Assembly: GCA_023428205.1 (NCBI GenBank)
Contig: JAEYZB010000126.1
Coordinates: 1-8,484, forward strand
Source of the DNA: Bacteroidota bacterium
Lineage (GTDB): Bacteria > Bacteroidota > Bacteroidia > Chitinophagales > LD1
Direction: 5' to 3'
Length of the DNA stretch: 8,484 bases
Positions within the stretch are counted from its first letter, which is position 1. Every line of letters starts with the position of its first letter. The notes beneath the pieces were generated by a model. That model worked only from the letters and a program-made list of their open reading frames with translations, was not told where the DNA came from and searched no databases. Shown piece after piece: positions 1-6,431 of this stretch. A program made the position numbers and the translations under genes.

Positions 1-673
1 CGGTAGAATCGTGGCGAATGGCGGGGCCTGTTTGCAATTCGTGCGGCAAATGATTTTCTAATTTCCCGAAATAATCTGCAATTAATGGGCGAAGCAATGA
101 AAACGGCAACTGATTTTTCGCCAAAATATCTTCCGCTATCGCGAGTTGACTATTCACAAAATTATCGGCGAAAACAGCAGCCAGGTGAAGGTTTTGTCGT
201 TGTTGCGAATCTGCTTCCAGCACATGATTACTTAGCAAACGTGCTAGTTTTTTCAGGGTATTTCCCGTTGATTCCTCATTGGCCTCAATCAAAAAAGGAG
301 CATCAGAAAAACGAGCAGGAATGGTTTTTTGCATGGAAATAAACGGATAAAAAACCCCGTGTTTTTCATGGTGTATCAACACATTCATTTCCACTGAACC
401 CGAAGTGAGTGCCACAATTACATTCGTTTGTGGTGTCAGCGCAGTCGCAATGCTTAAGATGTTGTTATCTGTTGCTGCAATGAGTAAAATGTCGGTATTC
501 TGTGCATCAAACAGTGAGATATCGTTTGTTGCTTGCGCGTTTACTTTTTCGGCAAGAATCTCTGCGTTTTCAAGGGAAGAAGAAATAATTTGCGAGATAA
601 AAACTTCTTTCTCGTATAACGCCAAAGCGAGTTGTGTTGCCACATTTCCTGAGCCGATAAAAGATATTTTCAT
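1..673 (-). CDS. Rossmann-like / DUF2520 domain protein, 3' end missing
   Basis: The minus strand is open from an ATG at 673 to the window edge, giving 224 codons with no stop. The N-terminus MKISFIGSGNVA has the glycine-rich dinucleotide-binding fingerprint (GSGNVA, residues 7-12) of the ProC/F420-dependent NADP oxidoreductase-like fold. Further family marks are GVFYPFISM near residue 106, FLIEAN near 127, HLAAVFADNF near 163 (an Asp where a Cys is common) and TGPAIRHD near 215, which belongs to the DUF2520 helical domain. Family members are usually about 250-260 aa, so some 30-40 residues lie outside the window. The ATG follows the ccmF stop by 33 bp on the same strand, with no visible terminator or promoter, so it is probably the last or a late gene of the lpdA-ccmF unit. 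The substrate is not established for the family; an NAD(P)-dependent oxidoreductase is only inferred from the fold. Confidence 0.88.
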   Translation of the reverse strand, partial: MKISFIGSGNVATQLALALYEKEVFISQIISSSLENAEILAEKVNAQATNDISLFDAQNTDILLIAATDNNILSIATALTPQTNVIVALTSGSVEMNVLIHHEKHGVFYPFISMQKTIPARFSDAPFLIEANEESTGNTLKKLARLLSNHVLEADSQQRQNLHLAAVFADNFVNSQLAIAEDILAKNQLPFSLLRPLIADYFGKLENHLPHELQTGPAIRHDST

Positions 674-706
674 AGACTGTTTTATGGTTTCTCGTGCTCG
701 TTTTTT

Positions 707-3154
707 TCAACCATTTGTTTTGCGTCTTAACCATGCGCTATAGAAAATCCCGACAAATGTAATGAGACCTCCCAGCCATACCAAGTTGATAAACGGAAAA
801 ACAATTGCTTTCATAATCACGAAGTCCGCAATCTGCTGCTTTTCCTTTATTGCAAAGGAAAACGATTTCGTTTCCGGATTGATACGATTGATGTCAATCT
901 CCAAACCTAAATGGGTATTACTGTACGGATGCGAAAACACCTGATTGCTATTTTTGTCAATCAAATAAAGCGGTTCCGCAATTTCCGAAAGTCCTTTTAA
1001 GTCACCAATCTTCAAGCGTGCTGCCACCGCCAATTTGTCCTCATCGGCTTTGTCGATTTTGGGTTTCGGATCAATGGCTTCAAACACAACATAATGACGA
1101 TTCAGATAGAACGTGTCGCCTACTGATTTTTCAAACAGCATCAGCGTATCTTTATTTTTTGAGTTGTCAGCCGCAGCGGTGATGTGTGTAAAAACATCTT
1201 TCGTTAGGTAATGCTTTGTGCTCGGATTGGGCGCATCTCCCATTCTTGGATTCAGCACCAAATTCGGATGCAGCGTAAAATCTTCAATCACCTTGCCGTT
1301 ATCTTTTTTCTGATAGCGAACATTGAAAATGGTTTTGTGTGGTTCGTTCGTTTTGCCCGTGTATGTTACATCGTAGCCACTCATCGCATATACAGAGTCT
1401 TTTTGCAAAAGAACGTTCAATGCTTGTTCCTGCGAATCAAAGCCCTGCCCAAAGGCATCATTGTGTGTATTTAGCGACACCACTTCTTTTTTGTGTTGCG
1501 AAATCAAAACGCCTACCAAAAATAAACCAAAACCAAAGTGCGTGATTGAGCCACCACTCAACTTCCATTTTCTTTTCAGTACGACAAAGAAGAAAAAGAG
1601 ATTGCCCAACACCGCATAAACAGCCGCAACCAAGAACATGAAATACGGTGAAAGGAACGGGATGTTTCGGTTTTCGCCATACTTCAAAATCACATCAATA
1701 TCACAGGCAAACGAAATGCCGATAGAAAAAAGTATTGCTAAGAAGAAAGCATAAGCGACCCATTTTATCATATTGGATACACGCCCCAATTTATAAGAAA
1801 AGAATTGGACAACGGCCGTAAGCAAGGCTACAATCAACGCTAACCAAATTTGAATACTGTTATAGTGACTCACAACATCTTTCGGAGGTGCCAGATTCAG
1901 ATGAAACAGTTTATTCCAAACGGGAATGGACGTGGTAAAAACCATTTGCACAGAAGAAAGCAGTAACACAAGTGCGCCTATGAACATCCAAAATTCGCGC
2001 GATAAAAACGCCTCTTCTTGCGTAGGGCTTGGGATGGATTTATAACGAATAGCAAGCAACACAATGGCCGGAATGAAGTACGCGCCCATATAAATCAGAA
2101 GCTGTCCGCTCATTCCCAAATCGGTAAATGCATGCACGGAAGTGTCGCCCAAAATGCCACTACGTGTGAGGAACGTGGAATATAGTACCATCAGCCAACC
2201 CAAAATGTAAAACAAAAATGCGCTGAATAAACCGTGTTTGGTATAGCGGTACACTAAGTGCAAATGCACTCCTGCCACAAGCAGCAACCACGGCACAAAC
2301 GACATGTTTTCCACCGGATCCCATGCCCAAAAACCACCAAAGCTCAGCGATTCATAAGCCCACGCGCCACCCATCAAAATGCCTGTTCCTAAAATGCCGA
2401 CAGAAAACAGTGCCCACGGCAATGCCGGTTTCACCCAGCCTTCAAAATCTTTGCGCCATAAAGCTGCGATGGCATAGGCAAACGGAATCAATGCCGAAGC
2501 AAACCCTACGAACAATACCGGTGGGTGAATCGTCATCCAATAGTTTTGCAAAAGAGGATTCAAGCCATTTCCGTCCGCAATCATATTCAAGTAGTCAGGG
2601 CGCTGAAATATCGGAGCATCTGCCATTTCATCCCGTAACAAAACAAATGGATTGCTGCCGATTTTGTAGCCGAAAGCATACACCCCCAGTACCATTGACG
2701 CTAAAAAAGTTTGTGTAACAGCAACCACCGTCATTACCGTGTTTTCCCAAATTTTCGCGGTTTTAATAAGAATAAAACCTAAGACTGCGCCCCAAAACTC
2801 CCACAGTAAAAAGCTTCCTTCTTGTCCTTCCCAAAAACAGGAAATCACATATTTCATATCCAGTTCGCGGGACGAATGTCGCCACGCATAATGATATTCA
2901 AACCAGTGATTCAAAATCATTACAAACAGTAAAATAAAAATGCCGATAACACTCGTTCCATGTGCGATGAAACTCGCCCGCGCCAAGCGTTTCCATTGCG
3001 CTTCATTTTTGGAATATTCTGCAAAAACGTACGCGACTACCGCTAACAAGGCTGCAAAAAATGCCGTGATAATTAAGAAATGACCTAAATGACCGAGCCA
3101 GAGATGCTCGTTCAAAAAACCGTTGCTGCCGAAGCGTTCCGCGAAAAAATTCAT
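707..3154 (-). CDS. ccmF: CcmF/CcsA-type cytochrome c haem lyase subunit
   Basis: This 815-aa polytopic membrane protein of the haem handling protein superfamily attaches haem to apocytochrome c on the outer face of the inner membrane. Visible marks are FWEGQEGSFLLWEFW (107-121), TIHPPVLFVG (208-217), the tryptophan-rich WWD segment FGGFWAWDPVENMSFVPWL (272-290), GVHLHL (295-300), FLTRSGILGDTSVHAF (328-343) and ITHFGFGLFLVGV (537-549). By analogy with E. coli CcmF, His210 and His341 would be the periplasmic haem ligands and His297 and His539 the membrane ligands. About 14 hydrophobic segments precede residue 552. A soluble region of about 230 residues follows, then a last membrane segment at about 782-806 and a short positive tail. 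It is longer than E. coli CcmF (about 650 aa), mainly through that soluble region. It lies 64 bp after lpdA and 33 bp before the DUF2520 gene. No ccmE, ccmG or ccmH is in view. The start has no Shine-Dalgarno sequence, and the next in-frame Met would remove the first membrane segments. Confidence 0.93.
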   Translation of the reverse strand: MNFFAERFGSNGFLNEHLWLGHLGHFLIITAFFAALLAVVAYVFAEYSKNEAQWKRLARASFIAHGTSVIGIFILLFVMILNHWFEYHYAWRHSSRELDMKYVISCFWEGQEGSFLLWEFWGAVLGFILIKTAKIWENTVMTVVAVTQTFLASMVLGVYAFGYKIGSNPFVLLRDEMADAPIFQRPDYLNMIADGNGLNPLLQNYWMTIHPPVLFVGFASALIPFAYAIAALWRKDFEGWVKPALPWALFSVGILGTGILMGGAWAYESLSFGGFWAWDPVENMSFVPWLLLVAGVHLHLVYRYTKHGLFSAFLFYILGWLMVLYSTFLTRSGILGDTSVHAFTDLGMSGQLLIYMGAYFIPAIVLLAIRYKSIPSPTQEEAFLSREFWMFIGALVLLLSSVQMVFTTSIPVWNKLFHLNLAPPKDVVSHYNSIQIWLALIVALLTAVVQFFSYKLGRVSNMIKWVAYAFFLAILFSIGISFACDIDVILKYGENRNIPFLSPYFMFLVAAVYAVLGNLFFFFVVLKRKWKLSGGSITHFGFGLFLVGVLISQHKKEVVSLNTHNDAFGQGFDSQEQALNVLLQKDSVYAMSGYDVTYTGKTNEPHKTIFNVRYQKKDNGKVIEDFTLHPNLVLNPRMGDAPNPSTKHYLTKDVFTHITAAADNSKNKDTLMLFEKSVGDTFYLNRHYVVFEAIDPKPKIDKADEDKLAVAARLKIGDLKGLSEIAEPLYLIDKNSNQVFSHPYSNTHLGLEIDINRINPETKSFSFAIKEKQQIADFVIMKAIVFPFINLVWLGGLITFVGIFYSAWLRRKTNG

Positions 3155-3218
3155 AATTCAAAAAATAGTAGGCGCGAAACTAACGATATTTTGGCGGAAG
3201 CCTAACGTTTAGGGAACT

Positions 3219-4607
3219 TTACAAATGTATCACCTCTCCGAAAGCCGCAGCAGTCGCTTCCATAATCGCTTCGCTCATGGTTGGATGCGGGTGAATGGAT
3301 TTGATGATTTCGTGTCCCGTAGTTTCGAGTTTGCGCGCTACGACTACTTCCGCAATCATTTCGGTAACGTTTGCGCCCACAAAATGCGCGCCTAACCATT
3401 CGCCATATTTCGCATCGAAAATTACTTTTACAAAACCGTCTTTTGCTCCGCTTGCAGAGGCTTTTCCGGATGCTGAAAACGGGAATTTTCCGACTTTAAT
3501 TTCATAGCCTTTTGCTTTCGCTTCTTCTTCGGTGAGGCCGACAGATGCGATTTCAGGAATGCAATAGGTACAGCTTGGAATATTTCCGTAGTCAATCGGT
3601 TCAGGGGAATGTCCCGCGATTTTTTCTACACAGGTAATTCCTTCCGCAGAAGCCACGTGCGCCAGTGCAGGGCCTTTCACGATGTCGCCAATGGCGTAAA
3701 CGCCTGCTACATTGGTGCGGTAAAAATCATCTACTACAACCAAGCCTTTGTCGGTTTTTACTCCTACCGTTTCCAATCCCAGATTTTCAATATTCGTAGA
3801 AATGCCCGCAGCCGAAAGCACGACTTCGGCAGTAATTGTTTCTGTTCCTGTTTTAGTTTTAATGTGAACGGTATTTGCGCCTGTTTTGGTTTCCACTTTT
3901 TCCACAGAGGAAGATGTCAAGAATTTAATGCCTTTTTTCTTCATTATTTTCTCTACTTCCTTAGAAACTTCCGCGTCTTCACGCGGCAAAATTCTGTCCG
4001 AAAATTCGACAATCGTTACTTCCGTTCCCAGGGTATTATAAAAGTACGCGAATTCCATTCCGATAGCACCGGAGCCAATAACCAATAATGATTTTGGCTG
4101 CTTCGGCAAGCTCATGGCCTCGCGGTAGCCGATGACATTTTTGCCGTCTTGCTTGATGTTCGGCAACTCGCGCGAACGACCGCCTGTGGCGAGAATAATG
4201 TGCTTTGCGGTTTGCGTTGTTTTTTTGCCCGAAGCATCCGTGATTTCTACGGTGTTTCCTTTCGCTAGCTTCGCTGTGCCCGAAATCACATCAATTTTAT
4301 TTTTCTTCATCAAGAAGGCAATTCCTTTGCTCATTCCATCGGCTACACCACGGCTTCTGCTCACAATTTTCGAAAAGTCCGCTTTCCCTTCTTTTATATC
4401 AATACCATAGTCGGCAGCATGGTTTAGATATTCAAAAACCTGTGCGGATTTCAGTAGGGCTTTTGTTGGAATACAGCCCCAGTTCAGGCAAATTCCACCC
4501 AAATTTTCGCGTTCAACTATTGCCGTTTTTAAACCTAATTGTGACGCGCGAATTGCTGCCACATAACCTCCCGGTCCGCTACCGATAACTATTAAATCAT
4601 AACTCAT
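3219..4607 (-). CDS. lpdA: Dihydrolipoyl dehydrogenase (E3 subunit)
   Basis: This flavoprotein disulfide reductase reoxidises dihydrolipoamide with NAD+. It is the shared E3 of pyruvate, 2-oxoglutarate and branched-chain 2-oxoacid dehydrogenases and the L-protein of glycine cleavage. The product has 462 aa, the usual length. In order: FAD-binding GSGPGG (9-14), redox-active disulfide GGICLNWGCIPTKA (37-50, Cys40/Cys45), ATGGRSRELP (140-149), NAD-binding VIGSGAIGMEFAYF (176-189), second FAD contact GVYAIGDIVKGPALAHVA (302-319), and the C-terminal dimer domain with the catalytic pair HPHPTMSEAIME (439-450, His441/Glu446). Every expected catalytic residue is present, so the enzyme should be active. 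No E1 or E2 gene is adjacent, so E3 appears to be encoded apart from its partners. It is the first gene of the minus-strand set; a candidate promoter lies at 4626-4655. The ATG leads straight into the first beta strand (MSYDLIVIGSG), which fixes the start. Confidence 0.97.
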   Translation of the reverse strand: MSYDLIVIGSGPGGYVAAIRASQLGLKTAIVERENLGGICLNWGCIPTKALLKSAQVFEYLNHAADYGIDIKEGKADFSKIVSRSRGVADGMSKGIAFLMKKNKIDVISGTAKLAKGNTVEITDASGKKTTQTAKHIILATGGRSRELPNIKQDGKNVIGYREAMSLPKQPKSLLVIGSGAIGMEFAYFYNTLGTEVTIVEFSDRILPREDAEVSKEVEKIMKKKGIKFLTSSSVEKVETKTGANTVHIKTKTGTETITAEVVLSAAGISTNIENLGLETVGVKTDKGLVVVDDFYRTNVAGVYAIGDIVKGPALAHVASAEGITCVEKIAGHSPEPIDYGNIPSCTYCIPEIASVGLTEEEAKAKGYEIKVGKFPFSASGKASASGAKDGFVKVIFDAKYGEWLGAHFVGANVTEMIAEVVVARKLETTGHEIIKSIHPHPTMSEAIMEATAAAFGEVIHL

Positions 4608-4625
4608 AAAATCGCTATTTGAAAC

Positions 4626-4655
4626 GCAAGATATAATTCAATTGTTAATTGTCAA
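4626..4655 (-). promoter_or_regulatory. Candidate promoter of lpdA
   Basis: On the minus strand, TTG (4655-4653) is followed after exactly 19 nt by TATCTTGC (4633-4626), which matches the Bacteroidota -7 box TAnnTTTG at four of six fixed positions. The 19-nt spacing suits the -33/-7 architecture of this phylum. The box ends 18 nt before the lpdA ATG, leaving a leader of roughly a dozen bases. The TTG is supplied by the heptad repeat. The match is weak and the region is AT-rich, so chance is possible. Confidence 0.35.
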
Positions 4656-4663
4656 TTGTTAAT
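4638..4663. repeat. Heptad tandem repeat upstream of lpdA
   Basis: From 4639 the plus strand reads CAATTGT TAATTGT CAATTGT TAAT, that is, 7-bp units differing only at the first base. Seen another way, the 12-mer TCAATTGTTAAT occurs at 4638-4649 and again at 4652-4663, with a 14-bp period. The tract sits 31-56 bp ahead of the lpdA ATG and overlaps the candidate -33 element, so a change in unit number would move that element. Confidence 0.8.
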
Positions 4664-4703
4664 CGGAAGTGGGTGAAAAAAACGAGGTGGATTTTGGCAT
4701 TAG

Positions 4704-4818
4704 ACAACGAAGTCTTTGCCCTGTAAATGAGTTGATGACATCTCGCTGGCAGTGTAACGAGAGTAAAGAGAAAAGCTCTCAGCTTTCGCTTTAAAACATG
4801 AGGCAAAGTGCTCGTTGT
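4704..4818. repeat. 115-bp element closed by 17-nt imperfect inverted repeats
   Basis: This fills most of the 240-bp gene-free stretch 4608-4847. The left arm 4704-4720 (ACAACGA AGT CTTTGCC) is the reverse complement of the right arm 4802-4818 (GGCAAAG TGC TCGTTGT) except for the central three bases, giving 14 of 17 pairs. Inside lie two smaller inverted repeats: TCTCG (4741-4745) with CGAGA (4758-4762), and AAAGCT (4772-4777) with AGCTTT (4781-4786) across a 3-nt loop. The layout of a closing stem with two internal hairpins fits either a structured RNA or a small non-autonomous mobile element. No target-site duplication is obvious and no open frame of note is present. On the minus strand it lies just after the lipoprotein gene, so it might also act in 3'-end formation. 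I do not recognise it as a named family. Confidence 0.55.
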
Positions 4819-4832
4819 AAAAAAGCAATGAT
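4816..4832 (+). repeat. Copy 1 of intergenic word TGTAAAAA(A)GCAATGAT
   Basis: The sequence TGTAAAAAAGCAATGAT lies 16 bp beyond the stop codon of the minus-strand lipoprotein gene. Its last 11 bases, AAAGCAATGAT (4822-4832), recur at 6261-6271 in the same orientation and at 6396-6406 inverted. Its first three bases overlap the right arm of the 115-bp inverted-repeat element. Confidence 0.75.
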
Positions 4833-4847
4833 CCTTCCTGTCAGCGT

Positions 4848-6104
4848 TTAATAATTCCGCTCATACATAACTACATAGCTGGCATCGTAATAGTCTTTAT
4901 AACTCATCATAATCCGGTCAACATGTTTCCATCCCGGATATGGATTGCCGGTGTTGACTCCCCAGTCAATATTTTGGCAGCTGAAAGTATGCGAAGTGGT
5001 ACTAATGGGTAAGTTGGAAATATCGTATAGTCGGTCACTATTCTGATGGTCGCTGCACTCGTTGCCAGTTCCTTCTAACGATATCCCTAAATTTCTCGTA
5101 ATAGCACTTACGTCAAAGGCAACACTTCCCGAAGGGTTGCGGTAAATCCAGTCTAATTTGTTGATGGTGCCGTTGCTATTAAGTGTAAGTGTTGGCCATG
5201 GATAAATGACATTGTTGAGCACATACGATTGATCGGGTAAGTCAAAAGTAAGCGTTTGTCCTCCATACTTTACGGTATAAACTCCGGTAACAGGCAGATA
5301 AGAATCGCTGCCCGCAACATCAAACAGATAGGAGGTTGGATACACACGGTGTCCGTTGAATCCTAAATAGGTTTCGGAAGGAGAATTAGAAAGCGGTGAA
5401 CCGGACGGGCCGGTGTAATAAACGGTTTCAGGAAAGCTGTTATCACTCACACTCAAAAAAAGTCTGTAGCCCTCAATTAGCTTATTCGGGTCATAAGTGG
5501 GCGAAAGATTGCTGCCCGCAAATCTTCCGGGCTTTATAAAGTAGATAATAGATAACTTAAAAAACTTTCCTTCCAGCACGTCCACCTGTCCGTTCCCATT
5601 TACATCGGGGTTCTTAAGTACCATGGCTAAATAATCATCGGCAGCCGCTACGGCTTCTTTTTGGCCGGCAGTGAGCGTTATTTCGTTGTCTATAGGATTA
5701 TGTGAAGGCGTAAAAACACTTCCGTTGCGCGTAATGGTTTGCAGGTTTATGGCAGCAACACCGGTGGTTATGTAATTTAATGGAAGTGTTTCAATGCCAT
5801 TATCCAACGAAAGGATACCCAACGGTTGTTCGGCACTATTCAAAAAAATAAGCCCCCATGGTTTGCCATTATCCAACTCAATGCTAAAATGATTATTGGT
5901 AATGTCGGCTGTTTTATACCGGTCGGTGGAAGAAAGGGCGATTACTTTGGCTGCTTCGGTAACGGATGTATTTATATCCCCGCTTATAGTTACCGGTGTG
6001 CCGGGAATGTCTTCGTAGTCCTCGCCTCCCGAATCGTTATCCTTTTTACAGCCGGCAATAAACAAGAGTGCGGTGAAGAGAGTAATGAAACTTAGCTTTT
6101 TCAT
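4848..6104 (-). CDS. Surface-type lipoprotein of unknown function with EF-hand-like loop
   Basis: The product has 418 aa. The N-terminus is an SPII signal: MKK, a hydrophobic core, then the lipobox FIAGC with acylated Cys19. The mature start CKKDNDSGGEDYED is Lys- then acid-rich, which resembles the lipoprotein surface-export signal of Bacteroidota, so an outer-membrane, possibly cell-surface, location is inferred. Residues 167-178 read DVNGNGQVDVLE and fit a canonical EF-hand calcium loop (D1, N3, N5, G6, V8, D9, E12). The remainder is rich in beta-strand-like, Tyr/Asn/Gly/Ser-containing segments with no enzyme motif I recognise. Cys350 and Cys376 could form a disulfide near the C-terminus. 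Residues 37-130 resemble a carboxypeptidase-regulatory-like or other beta-sandwich module only in general character. A strong -7 box at 6174-6181 and a leader hairpin precede it. It is divergent from another lipoprotein gene at 6432. The ATG is fixed by the signal peptide. Confidence 0.85.
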   Translation of the reverse strand: MKKLSFITLFTALLFIAGCKKDNDSGGEDYEDIPGTPVTISGDINTSVTEAAKVIALSSTDRYKTADITNNHFSIELDNGKPWGLIFLNSAEQPLGILSLDNGIETLPLNYITTGVAAINLQTITRNGSVFTPSHNPIDNEITLTAGQKEAVAAADDYLAMVLKNPDVNGNGQVDVLEGKFFKLSIIYFIKPGRFAGSNLSPTYDPNKLIEGYRLFLSVSDNSFPETVYYTGPSGSPLSNSPSETYLGFNGHRVYPTSYLFDVAGSDSYLPVTGVYTVKYGGQTLTFDLPDQSYVLNNVIYPWPTLTLNSNGTINKLDWIYRNPSGSVAFDVSAITRNLGISLEGTGNECSDHQNSDRLYDISNLPISTTSHTFSCQNIDWGVNTGNPYPGWKHVDRIMMSYKDYYDASYVVMYERNY

Positions 6105-6130
6105 ATGTATGTATTTTATTCAAAAATCGG

Positions 6131-6160
6131 AAAAACCATTCACCCTTTCTAAGGGTTTTT
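6131..6160 (-). promoter_or_regulatory. Leader hairpin with two competing pairings
   Basis: On the plus strand, ACCCTT (6142-6147) and AAGGGT (6151-6156) form a perfect 6-bp stem with a 3-nt loop. AAAAACC (6131-6137) and GGTTTTT (6154-6160) form a perfect 7-bp alternative that shares bases 6154-6156, so the two cannot form fully together. If transcription of the minus-strand lipoprotein starts about 7 nt after the -7 box at 6174-6181, this hairpin is at the very 5' end of a leader of about 60 nt. It could stabilise the mRNA or tune translation. Read on the plus strand it looks like a short terminator with four T residues, but no plus-strand gene ends here. Confidence 0.5.
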
Positions 6161-6173
6161 ATGTATGAATATT

Positions 6174-6204
6174 CAAATTTATAATGTTTTTTGAAGTCGT
6201 GAAA
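6174..6204 (-). promoter_or_regulatory. Promoter of the 418-aa lipoprotein gene
   Basis: On the minus strand, TAAATTTG (6181-6174) is a full match to the Bacteroidota -7 consensus TAnnTTTG. Exactly 19 nt upstream is TTTC (6204-6201), one base off the -33 TTTG. The expected start point near 6167 leaves a leader of about 63 nt containing the hairpin at 6131-6160. This is the best promoter match in the window. Confidence 0.65.
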
Positions 6205-6255
6205 TTTTATTGGAGGGTGGGACATAGGCTGTTTGCTTGGCGACAAAATCAGCCA

Positions 6256-6277
6256 TGTAAAAAGCAATGATAAATCT
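6256..6277 (+). repeat. Copy 2 of the word, left arm of an inverted pair
   Basis: TGTAAAAAGCAATGAT (6256-6271) matches copy 1 (4816-4832) except for one A in the A-run, and the two lie in the same orientation about 1.44 kb apart, one on each side of the lipoprotein gene. The longer stretch AAAGCAATGATAAATCT (6261-6277) is the reverse complement of 6391-6406 apart from one extra A. Confidence 0.78.
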
Positions 6278-6390
6278 GCTGAAAACGGATTCATCTAAAC
6301 TGTTCCCGTCACGATTGACCTTTTTGTCGGAATGGGAAATAATGCCCAAATGTGCGACTTCTTACTAAACGCATTAAATTTAAAATAAAG

Positions 6391-6406
6391 AGATTATCAT
6401 TGCTTT
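6391..6406 (-). repeat. Copy 3 of the word, right arm of an inverted pair
   Basis: AGATTATCATTGCTTT is the reverse complement of 6261-6277 with a single one-base gap. It lies 25 bp ahead of the ATG of the small lipoprotein gene. Together the arms bound a 146-bp segment. In each arm the strand heading toward the nearer gene reads ATCATTGCTTT. Confidence 0.78.
6395..6402 (+). promoter_or_regulatory. Possible -7 box of the small lipoprotein gene
   Basis: TATCATTG matches TAnnTTTG at five of six fixed positions and would place the start point near 6409, about 20 nt before the ATG at 6432. It lies inside copy 3 of the repeated word. No TTG is found at the expected -33 position. Confidence 0.3.
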
Positions 6407-6431
6407 CGAATAAAAAACAATTACATTCAGC

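Larger units (their letters stand above)
6105..6431. other. Divergent intergenic region between two lipoprotein genes
   Basis: This 327-bp stretch separates the two divergent lipoprotein genes. From left to right it holds the leader hairpin and promoter of the minus-strand gene and the inverted pair of the AAAGCAATGAT word (6261-6277 and 6391-6406). It also holds smaller inverted repeats: CGACAAAA (6241-6248) with TTTTGTCG (6322-6329), TCAGC (6250-6254) with GCTGA (6278-6282), and TGGG (6333-6336) with CCCA (6345-6348). An open frame of about 82 codons on the minus strand (6294-6046) overlaps the signal-peptide end of the lipoprotein gene out of frame and has no recognisable features, so I treat it as non-coding. 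Confidence 0.7.

Noticed and set aside
85..342. Open frame of about 85 codons on the plus strand near the left edge
   Set aside because: Antisense to the DUF2520 coding region, whose motifs run continuously through this stretch.
2323..2718. Open frame of about 131 codons on the plus strand inside ccmF
   Set aside because: Antisense to conserved membrane segments of CcmF, and its Ser/Pro/His-rich composition is that of a reverse-frame shadow.
3609..4088. Open frame of about 159 codons on the plus strand inside lpdA
   Set aside because: Fully antisense to a complete, well-conserved enzyme gene; the translation is rich in Cys, Phe and Arg with no domain-like order.
6046..6294. Open frame of about 82 codons on the minus strand across the lipoprotein promoter
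   Set aside because: Overlaps the signal-peptide codons out of frame, contains the promoter and leader hairpin, and has no recognisable motif.
6315..6343. Sigma70-like TTGACC with AATAAT 17 bp later
   Set aside because: Bacteroidota primary sigma factor uses a different consensus, and the AT-rich half is a poor match, so this is probably chance.
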